Shown here piece after piece: positions 10,346 through 21,178 of a stretch of 64,000 nucleotides of DNA; the first letter of the stretch is position 1; every line of letters starts with the position of its first letter. The position numbers and the translations under genes were made by a program. The notes below the pieces were generated by a model. The model did no database searches and had not been told where the DNA came from. It was given only the letters and a program-made list of their open reading frames with translations. Source of the stretch: Mixophyes australis (lineage: Eukaryota; Chordata; Amphibia; Anura; Limnodynastidae); NCBI GenBank assembly GCA_036250195.1, contig JAVHZZ010000011.1, positions 52,273,311 to 52,337,310 on the forward strand. Direction: 5' to 3'.

Positions 10346-11998
10346 CTGTTCTACATGTTTTGGGTCACTGATGCCTTTATTGCCTTCTAATGATTGCAAC
10401 ATGATAATGTATACTGGACACAAGTGGGGCAATGGAAAACATCAACAAGAAAAAGAAGCACAAATAAATTTACAGTGGAATGACTAGAAACTAGCAAAAC
10501 ACAGAAAGCTGTTATAAACAAAAACATATTAAAATAAAGACATACACAAATCCACAGAACTGAATGAAAGTAACAAATAAATGAGAAATAACCCTCCTCT
10601 GATAAATATGAGTAAGAACTGAGAAGGATTGTTAGGAAATAAAGAAAAAACAAGTTTAGCACAGTTTACAGCATAAAATTTAATTTCATAGTCTTCTGTA
10701 AAAGCAATGGTGCACGCGAGAGTCAGCATATAAAAGGTTAACATGCATGAGAATTCTGAAATATTCATGTGCTGCAATGGGACTAAAATGTCTTTATTGG
10801 AGCTATACAAAGTTTTAAAAGCTGCAGGATTGAATGTGCAAATATAAATAAAATGTACAATATGGGTATTACTGCCTCTGACTCAAAACCTGCACTGCCT
10901 CAGACTGCATACCGATGACTGTTTAGCATATTCAGCTTTCATTAAATACAATTTACAGTCATTAGTTTAACTCATCATGGTCACCAACTAAAAATATATT
11001 TTGTCTTCAGTTTAAGATGTATTTTTTATTTTATTGTGATTTCACCAACATGTTTCATAGATATTATTAAACAATATATATTAATTGGTTCAGGTACTGG
11101 ATTAAAAAGAATGGAAAGCCCTGGGTAAATGAAATACACCAAGCATAATGAAAACAAGGGCTTCCAAACATGTGTGGCTTCTGAATAAATAATGGTGTGT
11201 AAGGTGATGTCAGCATGGAACTGAAGTGAAAAACATCATCAGCAAAGGGCAACAGTATGCAGAAGTGTATACTCCAGAACCATCATATATGCACATTCAT
11301 TTGCAGGTGACACCAAATAAGTTTCATCCAGCTTAATCTGACACGGTTCAACAAAACTCCACAGAGCAGGATATCAGTCAGATTGCAGAGCTTAACTCGT
11401 TCATCATACCTGACAATGCATGTTTGTGAGTTCAGTTGTGCAAAGAGCACATGCAATGGAATGCAATGCAGTGGAAGAATCTGATATGGACATATGAATT
11501 ATCCTTCATCATGTTTTAACAACATGAATTCATGCATAGTACCAACCTAAAGAGCTCTACAGACTGAACGCTTCTGTCCAAAAGCAAAGAGTTCTGATGG
11601 TTCAGTGATGTTATAGAGCACCTTTCCTAGCATGCTTTGTGTGCAATAAACCCATTAAAAGTTAAAATCACTGCTAATTCTGATCCTAAGTGTCTTCATG
11701 TATTACAATGACCCTATCCAATGGTTTGATAAGCATGATACTGGTGTTGTCCATATATAGTCCTTTTCCACAAGAATAGGTGAGTAGGTGCTTGTCGCCA
11801 GTGTATCTAACATCGTGTCATGATTCCACCAAGCTAGGACAGTCTCCTGGGATCTGTGGATTAAAATGGGAAAAGGGTCATAGCACATGTAAATTTAAAA
11901 ACTAGGTTAACAGTAGGACATCACACTAGTAAATTTCAGTTGTTATTACAAAATTGGCGACAGGCCATCTCTTTTATTGAATATCAGCAGGACAAACT
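10346..11998. other. Gene-free stretch of unclear origin
   Basis: Only short open frames without recognisable domains were found, the longest about 90 codons and rich in hydrophobic residues because of base composition. I see no transposon termini. Confidence 0.4.
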
Positions 11999-12009
11999 TG
12001 TTAGTAGCA

Positions 12010-12720
12010 ATAAAACGTCACTTCCGGTTTCCGGCGCCCCGACCATCACCATGGCAACGGTCGGGGCGCTTTCTAAGCAGCGCTGCTCCCCAACACCGCT
12101 GGGCATGCGGTCGCGTGCGCACATAGTTAAACAGCCTGCGGGCTAATTTATCTAGTTATCAATTAATCAGGCAACCTCTGGCGATATTTGTAGGGCAGGG
12201 CTCTGATTGGCTGCTTTCTGTATTTAAGGCAGGGAGGGCTTAGCTTCCCTGCCGTTTATAGCGTTCACACTTTGTGCTGTTGCTGACCTGCTGTTTGTCT
12301 CCTGACAGTGGCTAACCTTCTATTGTGACCCTTGCCTGTACCTTGGACCTTGCCTGTTTGCCTGTTGCCCTGACCTTTTGCTTGAATAGTGGACTCCGCT
12401 GTTTATCCCGACCTCTGCTTGGATACCGATTTGTCTGTCTGCTACGGACCCCTGACCTCGGCCTGCCACTGACCACTAGCTCCAGTCTGGGCTAGTGCCT
12501 TCAGTTCCATCTGCGCTACGGCCATCATAGGTGAGCTTTTACTACACTGAGCTTAAGACCTGGAGGCATCCAAGTATCTGTGAGCACATAAAGCTTTACG
12601 GGAAAGGCAGCTGCTAAAGGTGAAGACATTGACACTATCCATTCTAAAAGCTCATCTTGGTGGTCTTGAGCCTTAACAGTAGCTTTCCTGATTCTCCTGC
12701 ATCAGGTTATCACAACAGTA
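12010..12720 (+). repeat. Gypsy LTR-like fragment
   Basis: CpG-rich sequence sharing ordered words with the LTR of gypsy 2 (minus strand): CGTCACTTCCGGTTTC, TATTTAAGGCAG, CTGCCG, TTATAGCGT, then pyrimidine-rich CTTGACC-like words. TATTTAA lies at 12221 and TGCC at 12250, the same 30-nt spacing seen in the other LTRs. A stem (GGCAGGGA with TCCCTGCC) overlaps the inferred start. No target duplication was found, so the limits are approximate. Confidence 0.6.
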
Positions 12721-12938
12721 GGTGTGTCTTATAAAAGATGTAATAATGTACTGGTTTCAATTACATGATGCAAAAAGGTCACAGCAAGGCAGTTTACAAA
12801 TCAATGAGGAATAACCATTGTTTCACATATCTACATTCTTTCATGTGCAGCAGCCATTTTGATGTTTAAATAGTTCATAACCAGTTTATAGTATTTTATA
12901 GGCTATTCTCAAATAAACAATATGTATAATGGATAATG

Positions 12939-13003
<65 letters not shown>

Positions 13004-13452
13004 TTGCAAATCAGGTTGCATACCATAATTTGTATTTATTATTATAAATTCGACTTTAACATGCTCGATAAGATAAAAGCAGTTCCTGCATTTAGATAAA
13101 ACATCTGAATCCAATGCTTGAAATTACTCCACTCTGTGGAAACTGTCTGTACTCGGCGAATCAAATCATTTTGGCCCCACCCCTAAATGGACACCACAAT
13201 TTTAAACTATGCGGAGCAACAATGACACGTGAATTGCATCACTAAGTCCTGCCTCCACTCACTTCACTAACAGTGGGCAGAAATGTGTGAGTCTCCAGAA
13301 AATTATGGGAGAATAGGCAACTATGATTTACATCAGGAACTGCACTTCAGAATCCAGATCACTTGGTAGTAGAAATAGCATGTAGTAATACACTTACCTC
13401 AACAGATCTTTTAAACTTGGAAGATTAGCTCCTCTTTTTGCATTGGTAACTA
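12721..13452. other. Gene-free stretch containing a TA microsatellite
   Basis: Contains the microsatellite listed separately and otherwise short open frames. TTATAAAGTCATTATTCA immediately after it (13453-13470) is the left target duplication of the Penelope element. Confidence 0.5.
12941..12998. repeat. TA dinucleotide microsatellite
   Basis: About 29 uninterrupted TA repeats. Confidence 0.95.
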
Positions 13453-13545
13453 TTATAAAGTCATTATTCAAATAGGGAAATAGGGGGATGCACTGGACAA
13501 ATTCGGATGTGGTATGAGCTGCAGGTCAGGATGGGGGTAACCAGC

Positions 13546-14904
13546 CCTTGTACGATAAAATTGAAAAAGTGTGGGGCTCAGAATATACCTCTGAGAATGG
13601 TAATGAATAGCCTGGAGGTTAAACTGTTAGCGGCAGTATGTTATGGCGGACAAAATTATGTGAGGTGGCCTCTCAGGGAAATGGGCAAAATGAGGGAAGC
13701 AGGCAAACAAAAACAAATGATAACAGTTATAAATACAAATACACAATCAAATGTCCTGTTGTGGTTAAAGATGGATGATCAAAATTTCTGTGACAGCTGT
13801 GTGTCGTTGTTTGCAGAAAAACTGCTGGGGATCTGGATCTGTGACACTGGTGTGTCTGTATACAGATGAGTGGTGGTGGGGAATAGCTGTGCAATTACCT
13901 TACAGCGCTATGTCAAGCGCATGTGAGTGGTTGTATCTGGTCGCGATGATCTGCTGCCTGGTGTCGCCGTGTGTTGGTGCGATTCTAGAACCAGCTAACT
14001 GCAGTGGTGAGAAAGCAAGCGGTTCACTGGATAGTGTTGTCTCGGTTGCTGGCCGCCGCGTCGCTCGTCCGTTGATGGGATCTGCAGGCGCCGTGTGTGT
14101 GACGTCACTTTTTGTCGGGATCTGTTGGCGCTGGTCAAACGCGCATGCGTGGACCGCGGAGGGTAGAATTACGGGAAACAAATGTAATGCAGCACTTACA
14201 TAGAGAATACTTGGCAGTCAGTTGGAAAATTATCAGGAGTGATGTATCGCTCCGACGCGTTTCGTCCTATGGACTTTCTCAAGGAGTGACTGGGTGGGAG
14301 TGTGGGGCCTGTATTTGAGGGGGTGTAGGTCCCCTGATTAGATGGGCGATCTTCGTGTTGATTGGCTGCTAACATGGAGGAGGGGTTACTGGATATCATG
14401 TAGCTGATGGATAGGGGAATGAAGTGAAGGCGTGTATTTGTTATCACATGGTGTTGAGTAATGGGATAGAGTAAGAATGGAAATGAAAATGATTGTGATC
14501 ATATCAGCTAGTAGGATTTGGACTTGAGTTTGAGAGGTAATGGAGATGGATAATCAAAAGGGCGATTGCCTGATGTTGAAAGATAAAATCGTAAAGGCGT
14601 GCTAGTTCATAATGCATCTTAGCGGACACTGCTGTGTGCGCTTATGGTGTTGCGGATTTTGTGAGGATGAATAGTTGATCTGGGGAGAGTGACTCAAAGC
14701 AATTTGATAGATAAGGGAATGAGGGAGGGGAGGCATAGGATGAGGAGAGGTGCATCATTAGGCTTGAAGCTGCATTGATGTGGGGACGTTTGTGAGTAGA
14801 CACAGAATGTGCCAGGAGGTGACAGTATCTTCTCATTACATGATAGATGTAACATGTAGATTGAAGGAAAATTGTGGGGTAAAGGTTACTAGTCTCGTAA
14901 GCGA
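13546..14904 (+). repeat. Left inverted arm of PLE 1
   Basis: From TGTGGGGCTCAGAATATACC to CTCGTAAGCGA this is a near-copy, in inverse orientation, of 17886-19260. Open frames on this strand are almost identical to minus-strand frames of the right arm (for example MIKISVTAVCRCLQKNC at both), which shows the repeat but not coding. The 75 bases between the target duplication and this arm have no counterpart on the right, apart from the shared word ATAAAATTGAAAAA. Confidence 0.9.
14248..14288 (-). ncRNA. Hammerhead-ribozyme-like motif, left arm of PLE 1
   Basis: On the minus strand: CACTCC, then TTGAGAAA, a GTCC-ATA-GGAC hairpin, GAAA, CGCGTC and GGAGCG. CTCC pairs with GGAG (stem I), GTCC with GGAC (stem II), and GAAA-CGCGTC matches the second half of the hammerhead core. 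The first half should be CUGANGA but reads close to CUUGAGA, so activity is doubtful. Hammerhead motifs are known in Penelope-like elements. Confidence 0.5.
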
Positions 14905-15066
14905 TAAGTATGGGATAAAACACCACTCCTTTAAACATCGAAACCCACATTCCAATCCGAAAAATGCAATAACTAACTCCGTCAAAACACCCATATATAA
15001 AAAGTTAGGGCTCACCTACCAGCAATACATGAAAGGGATTCACACCAATAATGTGAACTCCCAGAC

Positions 15067-15468
15067 ATGTCACCTCCTCCAAATGATGACACAAATTTAT
15101 CCAACTCCTCCCTAGTAACTACACACAATGACACAACCAATCATTCCCCTGCCAGTACACCCCTAGATACATCCCGGTACGAGTCATTGGTCATTCACTC
15201 ATTTGAACAAGGATGGATAGATGCTAACCTCTATCTATCCAGCAACACAACCATCCCCAACATACCAGAGAACCCCACAACTTCAAATTCCACCCTAGGC
15301 ATCCCTTCCGAAGATCAGACCACCGTTAGACACCCGGCCAACATAAACCCGACTCCCGATCCGTCAGTTAACCCCAACTCTTCCAAGCAGTCTTTTTTAG
15401 TCTTAGGCCTGAAACCCCCCTCAGCCCCAGACCCATCAACAAAAACACACACACAACACAAAAAATGA
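15067..15468 (+). CDS. Possible upstream ORF of PLE 1 overlapping the RT frame by ATGA
   Basis: A 133-codon frame rich in Ser, Thr, Pro and Asn, with no recognised domain and a basic end (THTQHKK). Its stop codon TGA overlaps the ATG of the reverse transcriptase frame in the tetranucleotide ATGA at 15465-15468. That arrangement is used for stop-restart translation in some retroelements. It could equally be the 5' part of one ancestral frame split by a frameshift, since after the stop its frame stays open for some distance. I cannot decide between these. Confidence 0.4.
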   Translation: MSPPPNDDTNLSNSSLVTTHNDTTNHSPASTPLDTSRYESLVIHSFEQGWIDANLYLSSNTTIPNIPENPTTSNSTLGIPSEDQTTVRHPANINPTPDPSVNPNSSKQSFLVLGLKPPSAPDPSTKTHTQHKK

Positions 15469-17879
15469 AACCTTTCAGAACCAGACGAGGAGGAAGAGGT
15501 CGCAAATTGCACCAACAAAAAGATCAAATCACACCAAAACCTCAGCCCCCCCCCTCCCCCACTAGATTGTGGATCTTCAATTTAAGTGAACACAACCTTA
15601 CAGATCATGAAATCTCTGTGCTCAGCAAGGGACTCAAATTCACACCCACCTGTCATCTCAACAAATTTGAGACATACCTCGACATTCAACGCTTCACTAG
15701 GAAAATTTGCCTTAAAAAGTATTTTGCCCAACATCAACTGCAACATCGCCCGCCACAAGACTCCCAGTACATACACACCAGTCTCAAACCCAAGTCCACA
15801 TTCTACCCAATACAGTCCAAATCAAGTTACATAGACACTTTTGAGAAATTAGTCACAGATGACCTCGAAACGATGAATACCAAAACAACCACTAGTAAGC
15901 CTAATCTCACCAAACCAGAAAACATGGCCCTCAAGAACCTCGAGTCCAATACCCACATTGTCATCAAACCAGCTGACAAAGGTGGTGGTTTAGTGATACT
16001 CAATAAACAGGACTATATAAAACAAGCCCAAAACATTCTGGACGACGTCAACACGTACAGCAGACTCAAATCAGACCCCACCCCCATGTTCCAAAAAGAA
16101 CTACAGACTCTACTCAAATTTGGTAAAGAAACCGGCATTCTCAACAGCAAAGAGTACGATTTCCTATACAAACAACATCCCATCATCCCAGTTTTCTATT
16201 ATCTGCCCAAACTGCACAAAGACCCCATCAACCCGCCTGGGGGACCCATCATATCTGGGATAGATTCATTAACATCTAATCTGTCCCAGTATCTTGACCA
16301 TTTCCTTCAACATTACGTAACCATACAGAGATCATACCTCAGAGATACAACAGCAGCCATTCAAGCACTACAGGATATTCACTGGTCACAGGATACGTGG
16401 TTAGCATCTATTGATGTTACCTCTCTCTACACTATTATAGAGCATCAGACAGGTATCAATAGCGTTAAACATTTTCTCGAATCTGAAGGATTACTATCCA
16501 AGGATCAGATTGACTTCATCCTCACAGGCATAAATTTCATACTCACCCACAACTACACGTGGTTTGAAAACAACTTTTACCTCCAGCACAGAGGCACCGC
16601 CATGGGCACCAAGTTTGCGCCGAGCTACGCGAACCTCTTCATGGCCAAGTGGGAGGAGGATCGCATATGGGGAAGCGTGGACCTCAGCGCAAATTTGGTG
16701 CTATGAAAAAGATACATCGATGATGTATTATTCATCTGGAATGGGGACTCAGGTTCACTTAACAAAATTTTTAGATGACATCAATGACAACTCAGATAAC
16801 ATCAAGTTCACCTCCCAAATAAGCCAATCTAAAATAGAATTCTTGGACCTTGAGATATTCATACACAATCAATCCATCCACACACGCACATTCCACAAGA
16901 AAGTAGATGTCAATAGCTACATTCTAGCTTCAAGCCACCACCACCCACTTTGGCTCTCTAGTGTCCCACTGGGTCAATTTAAACGCATACGCCGCAACTG
17001 TTCAAACCTTAACGACTATGACACACAAGGGAAGGCACTTAAACAACATTTTCTTGACAAACAATACCCAGCAGCAACGATTAATAAAGCCTTTACCCAG
17101 GCCAGAGAATCAGACAGAGCATCACTGATGACATACAAACACCCCCCCCCCCCATCGGGACTGATAAATCAACCACTTCCTCCTCAGAAGATATTTACTT
17201 TATCACCCAATACTCATCAGCAGCCAACAAAATCAGCAATATCATCAAAAAACACTGGAACATATTTCTAAGGGACCCAACAATGCAACATATCCTGCCC
17301 ACCCAACCCAAAATAGTATTCACAAAAGCTAAAAGTATACACAGGACCCTGGTTCACAATCATATACCCCCCTCCAAACAACAACAGTCAACTATTGACA
17401 AGTCATCACCTCCCACAGGATTTTACCGCTGTGACAGATGTACAGGTTGCAAAAACATGCATATCAACTCAACTAAACCAGTTATTCAATTTAAATCTCA
17501 AGTCACAAAACAACAGTTCCAGATAAAAGATTTCATGACCTGCAACAGCAATAATGTAATCTACCTTCTGGAGTGCACATGCAACCTACAGTATGTAGGG
17601 AGAACGATCAGACCATTGAAAACCTGCATTTACGAACACATACGTAACATTAAGAAGGGCTTCCTTCTCCACAGCATACCCGAACATTTTCACAGAGTTC
17701 ACAACTCCAATCCCGAAGGTCTCACTTTCACAGCCATTAAACAAATTAAGAAGAACTGGAGAGGAGGGGACATTTTAAAGTTAATCAATAAGGAAGAAGC
17801 ATCTTGGATCTTTAACCTTAAAACCCTCAGCCCCAGAGGTCTAAATTTAGATTTTGATCTCAAACCACTATTATCTTGA
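15465..17879 (+). pseudogene. Penelope-type reverse transcriptase with GIY-YIG endonuclease, broken
   Basis: The frame starting at 15465 encodes a basic N-terminus (RTRRGGRGRK), then a Penelope RT: IVIKPADKGGGLVI, FYYLPKLHKDP, SIDVTSLYT and HRGTAMGTKFAPSYANLFM. A TGA at 16704-16706 stops it two codons before the catalytic YIDD (16713-16724), which is present in the same frame. A one-base shift in the A/T run near 16768-16775 moves the frame to the part with FLDLEIFIH and RIRRNC. The poly-C run at about 17141-17155 shifts it back. From 17283 the C-terminal part ends in a GIY-YIG nuclease region (NVIYLLECTCNLQYVGRT, then EHIRNI). The endonuclease would nick the target and the RT would copy the RNA. 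Only three lesions in about 800 codons suggest a fairly young copy. Confidence 0.88.
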
Positions 17880-17885
17880 TCAAGG

Positions 17886-19280
17886 TCGCTTACGAGACTA
17901 GTAACCTTTACCCCACAATTTTCCTTCAATCTACATGTTACATCCATCATGTAATGAGAAGATACTGTCACCTCCTGGCACATTCTGTGTCTACTCACAA
18001 ACTACCCCACATCAATGCAGCTTCAAGCCTAATAATGCACCTCTCCCCATCCTATGCCCCCCCTCCCTCATTCCCTTATCTATCAAATTGCTTTGAGTCA
18101 CTCTCCCCAGATCAACTATTCATCCTCACAAAATCCGCAACACCATAAGCGCACACAGCAGTGTCCGCTAAGATGCATTATGAACTAGCACGCCTTTACG
18201 ATTTTATCTTTCAACATCAGGCAATCGCCCTTTTGATTATCCATCTCCATTACCTCTCAAACTCAAGTCCAAATCCTACTAGCTGATATGATCACAATCA
18301 TTTTCATTTCCATTATTACTCTATCCCATTACTCAACACCATGTGATAACAAATACACGCCTTCACTTCATTCCCCTATCCATCAGCTACATGATATCCA
18401 GTAACGCCTCCTCCATGTCAGCAGCCAATCAACACAAAGATCGCCCATCCAATCAGGGGACCTCCACCCCCTCAAATACAGGCCCCACACTCCCACCCAG
18501 TCACTCCTTGAGAAAGTCCATAGGACGAAACGCGTCGGAGCGATACATCACTCCTGATAATTTTCCAACTGACTGCCAAGTATTCTCTATGTAAGTGCTG
18601 CATTACATTTGTAAATAAACTTCATTGAGATACTTCACCATGTAGTTTCCCGTAATTCTACCCTCCGCGTTCCACGCATGCACGTTTGACCAGCGCCAAC
18701 AGATCCCGACAAAAAGTGACGTCACACACGCGGCGCCTGCAGATCCCATCAACGGACGAGCGACACGGCGGCCAGCAACCGAGACAACACTATCCAGGGA
18801 ACTGCTTGCTTTCTCACCACTGCAGTTAGCTGGTTCTAGAATCGCACCAACACACGGCGACACCAGGCAGCAGATCATCGCGACCAGATACAACCACTCA
18901 CATGCGCTTGACATAGCGCTGTAAGGTATTTGCACAGCTATTCCACACCACCACTCGTCTGTATACAGACACACCAGTGTCACAGATCCAGATCCCCAGC
19001 AGTTTTTCTGCAAACAACGACACACAGCTGTCACAGAAATTTTGATCATCTATCTTTAACCACAACAGGACATTCGATTGTGTATTTGTATTTATAACTG
19101 TTATCATTTGTTTTTGTTTGCCTGCTTCCCTCATTTTGCCCATTTCCCTGAGAGGCCACCTCACATCATTTTGTCCGCCATAACATACTGCCGCTAACAG
19201 TATAACCTCCAGGCTATTCATTACCATTCTCAGAGGTATATTCTGAGCCCCACAGCCCCATTCCATACCAGTATTTGAGC
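17886..19280 (-). repeat. Right inverted arm of PLE 1
   Basis: Inverse copy of the left arm, beginning TCGCTTACGAGACTAGTAAC and ending in GCCCCACAGCCCC. It differs from the left arm by scattered substitutions and small insertions. Beyond about 19256 it carries extra sequence (up to 19300) that is absent from the left arm. Confidence 0.9.
18502..18542 (+). ncRNA. Hammerhead-ribozyme-like motif, right arm of PLE 1
   Basis: Same motif as at 14248-14288, here in the same direction as the RT gene: stem I CTCC/GGAG, stem II GTCC/GGAC, then GAAA and CGCGTC. The CUGANGA segment is altered to TTGAGAA, so it may be a decayed or variant ribozyme. Confidence 0.5.
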
Positions 19281-19318
19281 GCATCAGGATTTTTTCAATT
19301 TTATAAAGTCATTATTCA

Positions 19319-19953
19319 TTAGATTTAGTGCACTTTTCATCTATTTGACTTAAAGGACCCGAAAATTTTAAAGGTAACCCAATAAGCCTTATTTATTAAT
19401 TTGCTGTTTTGTGATACTTTTGCATTCTTGCATATTGTTTCAATTAGCACTATTTTGCATGGATAAGCATATTTGTGATTCATTGGTTAAGTTTTAGCAA
19501 CCAGTACTTTACCTATTTCGTTTAATCACTTTGATAGATCCACTGTACTTTGTGGTATGCAACTTTAATGTTTTCACAGTTGCAAATATAAAAAAGTATT
19601 TTAAGTTTCACATTTTGCAAAGTTTCATAATGCATAACTTGCTCTAGCCTTATTAAGCTATTAAATATTATGAGATGGTGACTGGTAAAATCTGTTAAAG
19701 GAGGTATTTTTTTCTCTCAGGACATTTTTATTGTGTTTTTGAAGTTGTTAATTAGGATAGAAATCACCCGGGGTTTGATCTCTTATAAGGAAGGTTGTCT
19801 CTAGAACTGTGGTGTAGAGGAATTGCGATATGACTTGTGTTACTGTTTGAATATGCACAGATCAGAAGCATGATCATTTTTGTTTTGATGCCAATAAAAG
19901 CCAGCCAGCCAGCCATGATGTAAAATGTTTACAATTGGACTATTTGACTCTTA
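19319..19953. other. Gene-free AT-rich stretch
   Basis: No recognisable feature apart from the short CAGC repeat near 19900 and the MITE target TTA at 19951-19953. Confidence 0.5.
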
Positions 19954-20168
19954 GGGGCATATTCAATTACGATTCCGGTCTGCGGGATCGCGACGGAACG
20001 GGCCGCAAACTTAATCCACGGTACCGCAATAACGTGGATTTTCGTTAGCAGCCCATGGGGTTGCATACGAAAATCGACATTATTGCGGTACTGTATTACC
20101 GGCAATAGTGCGCACTTTCCGCGGTAACGCGCGTTACCGCGGACTGGAATCCTAATTGAATATGCCCC
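19954..20168. mobile_element. Palindromic MITE with TTA target duplication
   Basis: The ends GGGGCATATTCAATTA and TAATTGAATATGCCCC are inverted repeats. TTA flanks both sides (19951-19953 and 20169-20171). The inside is a large palindrome (TTTCCGCGGTAACGCG..., CGCGTTACCGCGG). A 3-bp TTA duplication fits a PIF/Harbinger-mobilised MITE. Confidence 0.85.
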
Positions 20169-20171
20169 TTA

Positions 20172-20583
20172 GTGCCACTAAAAGAAGCTGCCGAGCCTGC
20201 CTGGAAAGAAGTTAAAACTCCACAATATGTAGAAATTGTGGCTGCCTTTCCTTCAAATGTCATATTTATTGATTTTATCTTCTCAGTTATATATTAAGCA
20301 ATGGACATAAGGCTTTTGGACTGTGCAACCCATTTTTTGTTTTGTAAGAAAAGACTCTTCACAACATTCTTCTTGGTCTTAATCATTGTGAATCAACTGG
20401 CAATTAATTGTTGTTGTTATTATTATCCTTTATTTAGGGCTACTATTCTCCACAGGCTGTGCAATAAGAGAATTCTTAACTGGCATATATTTTCCTCCCC
20501 AAATGAAGCTTACATTTCCTAGAAGCATAAACGATACATAACAGGCCAATATTGGTCAAAAGCCAACATTCCTACTAATATAT
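20172..20583. other. Gene-free stretch
   Basis: A 73-codon open frame at 20301-20522 has no recognisable domain, and nothing else is seen. Confidence 0.45.
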
Positions 20584-21178
20584 ACTTGGACTAAAGATGC
20601 TCACTGACCCCCGTGTACTGGTTTTGGTTTTGGTTTTTGATCTGTATTTTTTAGAAAAATTGCTAAAATATGCTAAAATCACATAATTTTGCTTTTTTTT
20701 TGTTCCTACATTATTATTAACCTCAATAACACTAATATAAAGTCATCTGCTGTCCATTTTAACCACCTCACATGTCACAATATTATTTTTATACACTTTT
20801 GGACAAATACTGCAGCGACCTGGCTGGATGCTAAGCGACAGAGCAATGACTCAAACATATGGCAGTTCCTAGCACATCTAGGACACATTGTCACACAGCA
20901 GTTGCAGAAAAGGAAAGTGGTGCAAGATGGAATTGTCCTTACGCCCTCCCAGCCACCCTTATGTTGGATCTTAAAAATGCACACTTTAACAAACTAAGCA
21001 CTTCAGCCACAAAAGTGCCACTCCTTGTGGCTGAAGTTTTGTTTTGGCCCCACAAAACAAGGTAACAATGGGCTTAAGGCACCTAAGGCAACAGTGCTGT
21101 TAAAGAACTCTACTGTGGCAAGATTTTGTTGTCATCATCCTCACCTTCATCAGTGTGTACATCATCCTCACACATTAA

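Larger units (their letters stand above)
13471..19300 (+). mobile_element. Penelope-like retroelement with long inverted arms (PLE 1)
   Basis: A core coding for a Penelope-type reverse transcriptase and GIY-YIG endonuclease (about 15067-17879, plus strand) lies between two arms of about 1.4 kb in inverted orientation (13546-14904 and 17886-19280). The direct repeat TTATAAAGTCATTATTCA, 18 bp, flanks the whole unit at 13453-13470 and 19301-19318 and shows that it arrived as one insertion. Arms (pseudo-LTRs) in direct or inverted orientation are known for this class. The arms contain hammerhead-like motifs. The coding frame has one nonsense codon and two frameshifts, so this copy is probably inactive. 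Confidence 0.88.

Noticed and set aside
10387..10810. Two hydrophobic frames of about 90 codons that look like membrane segments
   Set aside because: They overlap each other in AT-rich DNA and have no recognisable signal, domain or homologous neighbour. Composition explains them.
12010..12720. Considered as a first exon or CpG island of a host gene
   Set aside because: It shares ordered words with the gypsy 2 LTR, including TATTTAAGGCAG and TTATAGCGT. No open frame continues downstream.
13507..14318. Open frames of 120-142 codons in the left Penelope arm
   Set aside because: The same frames appear inverted in the right arm. They overlap each other and the hammerhead-like motif, and show no protein motif.
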